64,000 nucleotides of DNA, taken from Sandaracinaceae bacterium. Its GTDB lineage: Bacteria > Myxococcota_A > Polyangia > Polyangiales > Houyiibacteriaceae. Location: NCBI GenBank assembly GCA_016706685.1, contig JADJJE010000056.1, positions 62,001-126,000 on the forward strand, in the 5' to 3' direction. The notes beneath the pieces were generated by a model, which was not told the origin of the DNA, did not search any database, and saw nothing but the letters and a program-made list of their open reading frames with translations. Positions 28,850 through 37,148 of the stretch are shown in pieces; the first letter of the stretch is position 1; every line of letters begins with the position of its first letter. A program made the translations under genes and the position numbers.

Positions 28850-30460
28850 TCAATACGGCTCGAGTTTGTATCCCATGAGCCCAACCGAGGACTCGCTCCC
28901 TTCCATGGTGCCGGAAGTGGATGGGGTTCGGGAAGTAGTCGGTGGGCGCCGCGCGCGCTCGTCGTCGTCCAGCGGCTGGAGACGGCCGCTCACGTGCATG
29001 ACGCGCCCCACCACCGTGCGAACGGCGTTCAGGTCGCGGTAGCCGTCGAGCTGGAAACGGAAGGTCACGCTACGGCCGCGTGCCGCGTCTTCACCCGTCC
29101 ACGTTAGCGTGGCAGGCGTGGTGTGGACCACCTCGCTGTCGCCGATGCGCACCTGCGCGCCGGGCGGCTCCGACACGATGGTCACGACCGTCTCGAGGGC
29201 TCCTGGGGTCGCCACCGAGGGCTCGTCCGGCTGCACCACGTCCGCTGCCGGGGACGGCGTGGGCACGCTGGTGGGATGCTGGTTCTCGCTCGACCGCACC
29301 AACGCGAAGCCGCCGGCCGCGACGGAGAGCACCAGCAAGCCGACCAGCAGGAACCACTTCGCGCGGGTGCCGGTGCTGCGGGCGTCCGAGCTGGACGTGA
29401 GGCCACCCAGGCTCTCGAGCGCCGAATCGGGCCCCATGCCCGTGCCGAGCCCCGAATACGACAGCGTGGTCGACCCCGACGCGGTGCCGAACTCACCGCT
29501 CAGGCTCGCGTCGCCGCTACGAGAGACGGCCAGCCCTTGCTCGGTGGCCACGTGGGTCAGCGCCGAGAGCATCTCGTCCATGCTGGCGAAGCGGTCGCCC
29601 GGCGCCTTTGCCATGGAGCGGCGGACCAGCTGCTCGAGCCCGTAGGGCACCTCGACGTTGTGTGTCGCCATGGGAGGCACGTCCTCGTGGACGTGTGCCA
29701 TGAGGATGTTCACGGAGTTGGCACGCTCGAACGGTGCGCGCCCCGTCAGCATCTCGTACAGCAGCACGCCCAGAGCATAGATGTCGGCGCGCCCGTCCAC
29801 GCGGTCGCCTCGGATCTGCTCGGGCGACATGTACTTGGGCGAGCCCATGAACAGCCCGGTCTGCGTGAGGTCTTCGCCCTTGTCGCCGAGGTCCTTCACG
29901 AGGCCGAAGTCCAGCACCTTCACGAAGTCCTGCTGCTCACCGTGCGTGACCAGGAAGACGTTGGCGGGCTTCAGGTCTCGGTGAATGATGCCGAGCGAGT
30001 GGGCCTCGCGCAGGCTGCGGCAGATCTGCCGGGCGATGTGCGTGGCCTTGGCGGCCGAGAGCGGGGCTTCGTCGCGCAGGTAGCGGTGCAGCGTGCGCCC
30101 CTCCAGCAGCTCCATGGCGATGAAGTAGACGTCGTCGTCGGTCTTGCCGTAGTCGAAGATGGTGACGGTGTTCGGGTGCGTCAGCTTCGACTGCGTGGAC
30201 GCCTCGAGGAAGAAGCGCTTGTGGAACTCCGGGTCGTTGTCGCCTTCGTAGGTGGCCTCGAGGACCTTGAGCGCGATCTGTCGACCGAGCGGTGCCTGTT
30301 CCGCGCGGTAGACCTTGCCCATGCCGCCGCGCGCGATGAGCGAGACGATCCGGAAGCGATCGTTGATCGTCCGCCCGATCATCGGATCGGGCGCACTACC
30401 CCGCGGTTCGCTCGCTTTCGCAGTCTCGTCCGCCACCACGTTCTCCACCGCCAAGGCCAT
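28850..30460 (-). CDS. Membrane Ser/Thr protein kinase with PEGA domain
   Basis: This 536-residue Hanks-type kinase has a Gly loop (ARGGMGKVY), the ATP lysine Lys65 in ALKVLE, catalytic HRDLKPAN at 160-167, DFG at 184-186 and the SPEQ activation segment. One membrane helix (about 369-387) follows a Ser/Thr-rich juxtamembrane region. The external part carries a PEGA domain (SEPPGAQVRIGDSEVVHTTP), often found in envelope-sensing kinases. The gene heads the TonB-receptor operon with a 39-base gap to copy 1, so it may sense or control that system. Confidence 0.93.
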   Translation of the reverse strand: MALAVENVVADETAKASEPRGSAPDPMIGRTINDRFRIVSLIARGGMGKVYRAEQAPLGRQIALKVLEATYEGDNDPEFHKRFFLEASTQSKLTHPNTVTIFDYGKTDDDVYFIAMELLEGRTLHRYLRDEAPLSAAKATHIARQICRSLREAHSLGIIHRDLKPANVFLVTHGEQQDFVKVLDFGLVKDLGDKGEDLTQTGLFMGSPKYMSPEQIRGDRVDGRADIYALGVLLYEMLTGRAPFERANSVNILMAHVHEDVPPMATHNVEVPYGLEQLVRRSMAKAPGDRFASMDEMLSALTHVATEQGLAVSRSGDASLSGEFGTASGSTTLSYSGLGTGMGPDSALESLGGLTSSSDARSTGTRAKWFLLVGLLVLSVAAGGFALVRSSENQHPTSVPTPSPAADVVQPDEPSVATPGALETVVTIVSEPPGAQVRIGDSEVVHTTPATLTWTGEDAARGRSVTFRFQLDGYRDLNAVRTVVGRVMHVSGRLQPLDDDERARRPPTTSRTPSTSGTMEGSESSVGLMGYKLEPY

Positions 30461-30638
30461 CCAATTATGCCGCTGGCGAACCTGATTGATCGGGGAGCCG
30501 GGCGGGGAAGTCAATGTTCTTGGTGGGGTAGGCGCCACTCACTGCACGATGACACTGAGTGCCTTCGACAGGGACGTTCCGCTGGGACTGTCCGCGCACC
30601 ATCATTGGCTGCAAGACCCGCACTGGGTAGGATGTCGC

Positions 30639-32678
30639 GTGCCTCGCGCCCCTGCCCTCTCCGCCATGCTGATCGCGCTCGCCCTGCCCGTTGCGTTGGC
30701 TGCCTCGGCTGCGGCGCAGGGCCCGTGGTGGGCACCTCGCTACGGCGAGCCGCTCGAAGCCAGCTCCGTGGCCGAGCGCACGCGCGCCGCCCAAGAGCTG
30801 GGGCGGGAGACCCGCCGCGGCCGAGCGGTGCAGGCCACCCAGCGTCTGGTGACCGCGCTCCACCAGGAGCGACACCCCGCCGTGCGAGACGCCATCGTGG
30901 GTGCGTTGGCGCGCCTGGGGCACCCCGATGCGCTCGAGGCGCTCGAGGAGGAGCTGCAGGTGAGCCGCGCGCGCGAGCTGCAGCGCCTCCTGCTGGCCAT
31001 CGCGGCCATCGCCGAGGCAGGCTCCCCACGCGCCGCGACCCTGCTGGTGGAGCAACTCAGCACGCGCGGGCGCTCCGAATTCGCGCGCGAGGCGCTGCGC
31101 CGGGCAGGCTTGGTCACGCTGCCGGCCTTGCTGCGGGCGCTGCGCGATGCCACCGAGGGCCGGGCGGAGATCGCGCGGGCGCTCGGCGAAACGCGCTCGC
31201 ACCAGGCCACCCCAGGCCTGCTGCAGGTGCTCGCTGGCGAGTGGCAGCCCGCCGACGGCGTCGCGGTACTGGACGCGCTGGCGGCCATCGCGGACCCGCG
31301 AGCACGGGGGGCGGTCCTCGCGGCGCTGGCAGATGCCCGCGATCCCCGCGTGGAGCGCGCGGCGCTGGCCGCCCTCGAAGCGCTGGGCGCCGGACCGGGC
31401 GCCGACGGTGTAGAGCAGCGACTGCAGTCGAGTGACTCCGGTGTGGCGCAAAAGGCCCTGGCCGCCCTGCTGCAAGTGGATCCCGAGCGCGGTGCCGTGG
31501 CGCTCACGGCCAGCGTAGCGGCCTCCGACCCTGCCGTGGTGCAGCAGGCCGCCGAGCTGGCGCTGGCTTGGCGACACCCGCTGGTGGTGCCCGTGCTGTT
31601 CGGCCTGGTGAACGAGGGCTCGCGCGCAGAGCGCGCCATGAGCGCGCTCGCAGAGCTGGACGGTGGCGCCGGGCTGCCGGTCCTGCTGCACGTGGCCCGT
31701 GAGAACGCCCAGCACGCCAGCACCGCGCGGCACGCCCTCGCCATGGCGCTGCGGCGGTGGGCACCGGCCCTCTCTCGCAGCCAGCGCCGAGAAGCGTTCG
31801 ACGAAGTGCAGCGTGAGCCAGGGACCCGTGCCTGGCTGCTTCGTGCGCTGGCGGGCGACGAAGACGTGGAGCCGCTGTTGCGGCGCGCGCTCGGGTCCGA
31901 GGCCGCCATCACCCGCCTGCAAGCTGCCCACGCGCTCTCCGTGTTGGGACGCTTCGCGAGCGCTGGCGCGGGTGACGCGCTCCTCTCGGCGGCACAGCGT
32001 GAGATGAGCGCGCACGTCTTTCGAGAGCTGGCGTATGCCCACGTGGGGCTGGGGCAGCCGTGCTCGGACGGCGCCCGCGGCCTGGGCGCACGACTGCACG
32101 CCGCCGACACCCGCGACGCCGCCCTGGTCTTGATGTCAGGGTGCGGCGCCCAGCTCTCCCCGCGCCAGCACCGTGAAGTGGCGCAGCTGGCACGGCGTCA
32201 GCTGACGTCGGCCTCGCCCTCCGCGCGGGCGACGGCGGCCTGGGCGCTCGCACGGGCGGGCGACCCGCTGGCCACCCGCACGCTGCTCGCCCGCGCCGAG
32301 GCCGAGGCCGACCCGTGGGTGCGCCGGGCGTTCGCCCGGGCGGTGTGGGTGCTGGCCAGCCCGGTTCATGCCGCCGAAGCGCGCAGCCTCGCACGCGTGG
32401 AGTCGGACACGCTGAGCGCCGCGTGGTTACGTGACGCGGGCCGCGGCGAAGGCGCAGTTCGCTCCTTCCACGCCAGCGGCGACGAGATCCTGCGCGTGCA
32501 GATCCGCCCGGTAGACCCGGTCCCAGAGGGGCTCGTCGTGGAGGTGCGCCTCACCGAGGGCCGCGTGCTGCGGGTCACCACGTTTCCGGATGGATTGTTG
32601 GTGGTCCCCGACCTGGCGGCTGGCGTGGCCGACGTCGAAGTCGTGCCCAGCCCGCCACTCGACACCGAACGGGATTGA
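30639..32678 (+). CDS. Exported HEAT-repeat protein
   Basis: This protein of about 679 residues has a signal peptide ending in ASAAAQG and then many HEAT/armadillo-type helical pairs (for example HPAVRDAIVGALARLGHPDA, ARGAVLAALADARDPRVERA, ARATAAWALARAGDPLA). The last ~60 residues form a beta-rich domain. HEAT solenoids bind proteins, so a periplasmic scaffold role is likely. The GTG at 30639 was chosen because it gives a normal signal peptide; an ATG at 30666 is the alternative. It is divergent from the kinase gene. Confidence 0.78.
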   Translation: MPRAPALSAMLIALALPVALAASAAAQGPWWAPRYGEPLEASSVAERTRAAQELGRETRRGRAVQATQRLVTALHQERHPAVRDAIVGALARLGHPDALEALEEELQVSRARELQRLLLAIAAIAEAGSPRAATLLVEQLSTRGRSEFAREALRRAGLVTLPALLRALRDATEGRAEIARALGETRSHQATPGLLQVLAGEWQPADGVAVLDALAAIADPRARGAVLAALADARDPRVERAALAALEALGAGPGADGVEQRLQSSDSGVAQKALAALLQVDPERGAVALTASVAASDPAVVQQAAELALAWRHPLVVPVLFGLVNEGSRAERAMSALAELDGGAGLPVLLHVARENAQHASTARHALAMALRRWAPALSRSQRREAFDEVQREPGTRAWLLRALAGDEDVEPLLRRALGSEAAITRLQAAHALSVLGRFASAGAGDALLSAAQREMSAHVFRELAYAHVGLGQPCSDGARGLGARLHAADTRDAALVLMSGCGAQLSPRQHREVAQLARRQLTSASPSARATAAWALARAGDPLATRTLLARAEAEADPWVRRAFARAVWVLASPVHAAEARSLARVESDTLSAAWLRDAGRGEGAVRSFHASGDEILRVQIRPVDPVPEGLVVEVRLTEGRVLRVTTFPDGLLVVPDLAAGVADVEVVPSPPLDTERD

Positions 32679-32745
32679 CCCCCGCACGGTTGGTACGGCA
32701 CGCTTCCCCCTCGCGTGACCGCCGCCCGGCGTCCGCGCTCGACCC

Positions 32746-33018
32746 ATGTCCACTCCCGCAAAGCGCTCACGCCCCGAACCGAGCACGCCAGGCGACGCCC
32801 TGCGCGCTGCGTCGTTCGAAGCCGTCATGACCGAGCTGCAGTCGGTGGTCGCGCGCCTCGAGGAAGGCGAGCTCTCCCTCGAGGAGTCGCTCTTGGCCTT
32901 CGAGAAGGGCGTTCAGCTGTCCCGCGAGGGGAGCCGGCGCCTCGAAGAAGCCGAGCGCCGCGTCGAGGCGCTGCTCTCGAGCGACGCCGCCGCCCCCGAC
33001 GAACTTTCTGCCCCCTGA
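32746..33018 (+). CDS. xseB: Exodeoxyribonuclease VII small subunit
   Basis: This 90-residue protein matches XseB: SFEAVMTELQSVVARLEEGE, LSLEESLLAFEKGVQLS and a helical C-terminus. It assembles in several copies with XseA to form the single-strand nuclease exonuclease VII. The xseA gene is not in the window. An N-terminal extension of about 20 residues rich in Pro/Ser/Arg precedes the core. The start at 32746 has no strong competitor. Confidence 0.92.
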   Translation: MSTPAKRSRPEPSTPGDALRAASFEAVMTELQSVVARLEEGELSLEESLLAFEKGVQLSREGSRRLEEAERRVEALLSSDAAAPDELSAP

Positions 33019-33046
33019 CCCGCATGCCTAGGAGCCCGAGAAGCCG

Positions 33047-34108
33047 ATGAGCGAAGCCCTCACCGTACACAGTCACTTCGAAGACGTCGCCGCGCTAGCC
33101 GCTGGGCTCGCCGATCGCGTCGAGGAGGGCCGAGTCATCCTCTATGGGCCCACCAACTACGAGGCCGGCGAGACCATCCCCTTCGCCATCCTCTTGGTGG
33201 ATGGCAGCCCCGTCATCGAGGGTCATGGCGTGGTGGCCGCCTCCGTGGACGGCGGCGAAGACCGCGACCCCGGCTTCCGCTACGACGTCGTCCTCACCGA
33301 CCTGCAGATGGACGCGCGCTCCGAGATCATGTTCGCGCGCATCCTCATGGCGGGCGAGAGCGAGAGCCGCGAGACGTCCCTCCCGGACGAAGAAGCAGCT
33401 GGCTTCGAGCAGGTGGACGTGGGTGGCAGCGAAGACATGGGGGGCTTTCAGGACGAGTCCACCGCCGTGGCCGACCTCAGCTCGCACGCTGCGGCCATGA
33501 TGCCCAGCGCCGGTCGCGACGTCGCTCCAAAGGCCACGCCGGTGCCCGTCGAAGTCGATGAAGACGACGACGTGCCGGTGTCGACCACGGTCGAGCCCGA
33601 GGCGTTCAGCGTGACCAAGGGCCAGTTCGTGGAGCCCGCGCGCGACTCGTACGATGATGACGCGGACGAAGACGCGTCGCAGGGCGCCTCCGGCGTGGTG
33701 CTCGTGGATGGCGCAATGGCGCCGCCCGTGGCTCCCCCGGCTCCGGCGGGCTTCACCGTCGCGCGCCTCGCCGCCGTCGGCCTCTCGCGCCCGGTGCATG
33801 CGGCCACGTGGTGGCCCGAGCCCACGCCGCGTCCCGACGCGGACCCCTCGTCCGGCGCGTTCCAGTACAGCGGCGCGCTGCCCATCCCGAACCAGCCGCC
33901 GCGCCCGGACCTCGATCCGAGCCAGCGCGTGGCGCCCGCGCCGCATCCCGTCCAAGAAGGCGCCGCTCCCGCGCCCATGCCGCGCCCCGCGCCCCGCGAC
34001 GTCCGCGCCACCGTGAACGAACACGCCGCCACCTTCGCGGCCGACAACGACGACCCCTCCGACGAAGTCTCGGACGTCGAAGACGACGTGGACGTCGACC
34101 TCGAGTAG
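33047..34108 (+). CDS. Acidic protein with N-terminal PilZ-like domain
   Basis: This 353-residue protein has an N-terminal ~100-residue beta-rich domain (RVILYGPTNYEAGETIPFAI, GHGVVAASVDGG, YDVVLTDLQMDARSEIMFAR) resembling the divergent PilZ-like domains of myxobacteria. The remainder is low complexity: an acidic region, a Pro/Ala-rich middle and a very acidic C-terminus (SDVEDDVDVDLE). The RxxxR c-di-GMP motif of true PilZ domains is not evident. No signal peptide is seen. It follows xseB by 28 bases. Confidence 0.6.
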   Translation: MSEALTVHSHFEDVAALAAGLADRVEEGRVILYGPTNYEAGETIPFAILLVDGSPVIEGHGVVAASVDGGEDRDPGFRYDVVLTDLQMDARSEIMFARILMAGESESRETSLPDEEAAGFEQVDVGGSEDMGGFQDESTAVADLSSHAAAMMPSAGRDVAPKATPVPVEVDEDDDVPVSTTVEPEAFSVTKGQFVEPARDSYDDDADEDASQGASGVVLVDGAMAPPVAPPAPAGFTVARLAAVGLSRPVHAATWWPEPTPRPDADPSSGAFQYSGALPIPNQPPRPDLDPSQRVAPAPHPVQEGAAPAPMPRPAPRDVRATVNEHAATFAADNDDPSDEVSDVEDDVDVDLE

Positions 34109-34115
34109 AGCCTCG

Positions 34116-36557
34116 TCAATCAATCAGGTAGCCGAGGGCGCGCAGCTGCGCCGCCGTCTCGGGATCGATGCGCGTGCTCGTTGCCTGGTGCTCGCGTGGA
34201 CGCGCACCACGCCGAGGGCCGCGCGCCACGGGGTCGGCATCCGCCAGCCGGAGCCCCAACAAGGCGCGTAGGTGTCGGACGGCGAGCGGGCGTTGCGGCG
34301 CCAGGTCATGCTGCTCGGATGGATCCGACGCGAGGTCGAAGAGCCGAAACGTACCGTTGGCGCGGTGAATGAGCTTGAGGTCGGAAAGCGTGACGGTCCG
34401 CCAGTTCTCCATGAACCCACTGACCGTGGCCACCGGCGCGCTGCTGCTCTGACCCAGCAGCGCCGGCAGGAACGAGCGCCCCGAGATGCCCTCCGGTGCC
34501 GGGAGCCCGAGCGCGTCGAAGATGGTGGGCAGCACGTCCACCAGGCCCACGTCGTCACCCACTTCGCGCACGGCGGCGCGATCCGTGGGGAGGCCTGGAT
34601 GCCGCACGAACATGGGCACGTGCAGCAGCTCCTCGTAGACGCTGTGGCCGTGCCCCACCGACCCGTGGTCCCAGAATTCCTCGCCGTGGTCCGACGTGAT
34701 GATGACCAGCGTGTCGTCCGCGAGGTGACGCCGCTCGAGCCCGTCCATGATCGTCTGGAAGTGGATGTCGTGATACGTGATCTCGCCGTCGTAGAGCGCC
34801 TCGAGGTGCGCGCGGTCGGCGGCGGCCAGCGTGACCCGCCCCAGCTTCACGCGGCCCAGCAGGTCAGCGTTGTTGGCCACCGCGGCGGGCCCCGAGTAGC
34901 GCGTGTCGCCGTAGAGCGAGAGCGTCTCCTCCCGGCGGCGATACGGCACGTGCGGATCGATGGTGTGCACGTAGAGGAAGAAGGGGCGGGTGTCCTCGCG
35001 CTCGTCGAGCCAGCGCAGCACGTCCGCCGCCACGAACTCGGCGTCGTTGCGGCGCCCCTCGCGAATGTAGTTCCGGTACGTGTGCCAGCCCTGCTGGAAG
35101 CCGAAGCGATCGGACACGTAGCCATTCGCGATGAACGAGCCCGTGAAGAAGCCCTGCTCGCGCAGCAGCTCGGGCAGGAGCGCCACGGACTCCGGCACCA
35201 CCGACGCGTCCTCCACGGCCGTGTGCTCCCACGGCATCAACGACGACAGCAACGTCGCGACGCTGGGCTTGGTCCAGTTCTCCTGCGAGTGAGCGCGCCG
35301 CATGGTGACAGCCTGCTGCACGAAGCTGGCGAGCCCAGGCGTGCGCACGCGTGTGCCCTGGTTGTACGGGCTCAAGTGGTCGGCGCGTAGCGTGTCCACC
35401 AGGTAGAGCAGCACGTTGCGCGGGCGGCGCACGCTGCTGGCCGCAGGCAGCGCCGCTCCCAGCACCACCACGCTCGGGCGCACCAGCTCGCTCGCGGCAT
35501 CCTCCGGCCCGTCAGCCGAAGCGGCGCTCAGCTCGAGACGCACCAGCTCCCCCGCGAACGCCCCGAGGTCCACGTCGAAGGCCCCAGGCACGAGGTCGGC
35601 GACCGCTGCCGTCGCGTGGCCATCTCGTGCGACCGACAAGGCCACGGCGGGCCCAGGCCGCAGCACCCCGCGCAGACGGGCCTCGGCGGGGACGCGCAGC
35701 GTGAACCCCACGCGCTCGTCCCGGTGCAAGCGCAACAGAGGCTGGTCCCCCAGTAGGGCGGTCAACGCAGAGGGCGCGCTGCGCTCCTCCGCGAAGCGGT
35801 CGGCGGGGTCCCCGATTCGCATCCAGTCGAGCGCCAGCGTCGCGCCTCGCCCTGCGAGCGTCCCGCTCCCACCGCGCACGCGCAGCGTGAGGCTGTGCTC
35901 GCCCGTGTCGGCCCGCGGAAGGTCGATGACCAGGCGCGCGAAAGCGCCGTTGGTGGGCAGGCCGGCCAACACCTCGGCGCTCGCATCGCCCAGCAACCGC
36001 ACCGGCACGCTCTCGCCATCCCAAGCAGCCAGCACCTCGGCGCCTCGAAAGCCGCGCGCGCGGAGGGTCACGCGCAGCGGCCCGCTGCTGTCCACGGGCA
36101 CGCTGAGGGTCGCGCGGTTGCCCGCCGCCAGCGCGACGCTCGGAGAGCCATCGCCCTCCTCGGCCGCGCGCAGCCCGGTGGTCCAGCCACCCAACGTGTA
36201 CTGCTCACCCTCGGGGGCGCCGAGGTCCACGACGCGTGTCCCGCGTCGCCAGCGCTCGGCACGCTCGGGGTGCTCCGCCATGCCGAGGACCGCGTGCGCC
36301 ACCCGCTCGTCACGAGGCGCTTCGGCTGCCCCTGGTGCGTTGGCGCCCATGGCGGAGGAGCCCTGGGGGAGTGCGGACGGACCAGCAACCTCACCGGCGG
36401 CGGACTCGGGCTCGGCCGCCCCAGAGGGTGACGTCGGGCCACAGCCCAGCGCCACGAACGCGGCCCCGAGGCACGCGCAGACGGCAGCGCGAGCCAGCCA
36501 GCCAGCCAGCGGAGCGGGGCGCCGCCGCAGAAGAGACGGGGAAGTCGATGCGGTCAT
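34116..36557 (-). CDS. Sulfatase-like phospho/sulfo-hydrolase or transferase, lipoprotein
   Basis: This 813-residue protein has a signal peptide with the lipobox VALGC (Cys39), a ~330-residue beta-rich N-terminal region and, from about residue 375, an alkaline phosphatase/sulfatase domain. Metal-binding blocks are LLYLVDTLRADHL and TSDHGEEFWDHG, followed by GHGHSVYEELLHVPMF. At the sulfatase nucleophile position (C/S-x-P-x-R) this protein has T-K-P-S-V, so neither formylglycine nor the usual Arg is possible. Thr is the nucleophile in phosphoethanolamine and phosphoglycerol transferases. Envelope modification is therefore plausible but unproven. Confidence 0.8.
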   Translation of the reverse strand: MTASTSPSLLRRRPAPLAGWLARAAVCACLGAAFVALGCGPTSPSGAAEPESAAGEVAGPSALPQGSSAMGANAPGAAEAPRDERVAHAVLGMAEHPERAERWRRGTRVVDLGAPEGEQYTLGGWTTGLRAAEEGDGSPSVALAAGNRATLSVPVDSSGPLRVTLRARGFRGAEVLAAWDGESVPVRLLGDASAEVLAGLPTNGAFARLVIDLPRADTGEHSLTLRVRGGSGTLAGRGATLALDWMRIGDPADRFAEERSAPSALTALLGDQPLLRLHRDERVGFTLRVPAEARLRGVLRPGPAVALSVARDGHATAAVADLVPGAFDVDLGAFAGELVRLELSAASADGPEDAASELVRPSVVVLGAALPAASSVRRPRNVLLYLVDTLRADHLSPYNQGTRVRTPGLASFVQQAVTMRRAHSQENWTKPSVATLLSSLMPWEHTAVEDASVVPESVALLPELLREQGFFTGSFIANGYVSDRFGFQQGWHTYRNYIREGRRNDAEFVAADVLRWLDEREDTRPFFLYVHTIDPHVPYRRREETLSLYGDTRYSGPAAVANNADLLGRVKLGRVTLAAADRAHLEALYDGEITYHDIHFQTIMDGLERRHLADDTLVIITSDHGEEFWDHGSVGHGHSVYEELLHVPMFVRHPGLPTDRAAVREVGDDVGLVDVLPTIFDALGLPAPEGISGRSFLPALLGQSSSAPVATVSGFMENWRTVTLSDLKLIHRANGTFRLFDLASDPSEQHDLAPQRPLAVRHLRALLGLRLADADPVARGPRRGARPREHQATSTRIDPETAAQLRALGYLID

Positions 36558-36686
36558 CACCCCGGAAGCTACCCATCCGGCCACGTGGAGGCGAGAAACG
36601 CGCCTTCACGGGGTGGGCCAAGTGCGCTAGCGTTGAATCGACTTCGCGGCACTCGCGTCCCAGCCGCCGGAGCTCACCCCCGACTC

Positions 36687-37049
36687 ATGTCCATCTTCGC
36701 CCCTCTCCACCTCCGCACGCTGCGAGCCCGAGCCACCTTGCTGGCCGCCGTCGCGCTGCTCTCGTGCTCCACGTTCGTCGCTTCGGTCGCGCTGGCCGAC
36801 GCGCTGGTGAACGTGCAGGTGCGCTCTGAAGCGGGGGCGCCCGTGGACGGCGTCGTGGTGCTGCGCTCGCGGGCCAACGCCGAGACCACCTACCAGTGCA
36901 CCACGGCGCAGGGGGACTGCCACATCGACAACGTCCCGGGTGGCCAATACACCGCCACGTTCACACCCACGGGTGGCCCCAGCCAGGCGCCGCGCACCGT
37001 CATGATCCCGCCAGCGGGCATCGTCAGCCTGTTGGTCGCGGCGCGCTAG
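36687..37049 (+). CDS. Small exported carboxypeptidase-regulatory-like protein
   Basis: This 120-residue protein has a signal peptide ending near ALADA and one Ig-like beta-sandwich domain of the CarboxypepD_reg/SpaA type (VNVQVRSEAGAPVDGVVVL, GQYTATFTPTGG). Two cysteines (QCTTAQGDCH) probably form a disulfide. It precedes the OmpA-family gene by 99 bases on the same strand. Function is unknown. Confidence 0.68.
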   Translation: MSIFAPLHLRTLRARATLLAAVALLSCSTFVASVALADALVNVQVRSEAGAPVDGVVVLRSRANAETTYQCTTAQGDCHIDNVPGGQYTATFTPTGGPSQAPRTVMIPPAGIVSLLVAAR

Positions 37050-37148
37050 AGCGGGGTCCGGGCAGACACCCGGAACGCTTATTGGATCTGGGCGCGACGG
37101 GCGTGTAATGCTTCCCGGGGACCTCACTGGGGGTCGACAGGAGCATTC

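Noticed and set aside
26420..29107. Long plus-strand open frame of 895 codons opposite the first TonB receptor
   Set aside because: It is antisense to a well-supported receptor, has no family motifs and a biased Val/Arg/Glu/His composition. High GC makes such mirror frames common.
30465..32099. Minus-strand open frame of 544 codons opposite the HEAT-repeat gene
   Set aside because: No signal, no family match, and composition typical of a mirror frame; the plus-strand HEAT repeats and signal peptide are convincing.
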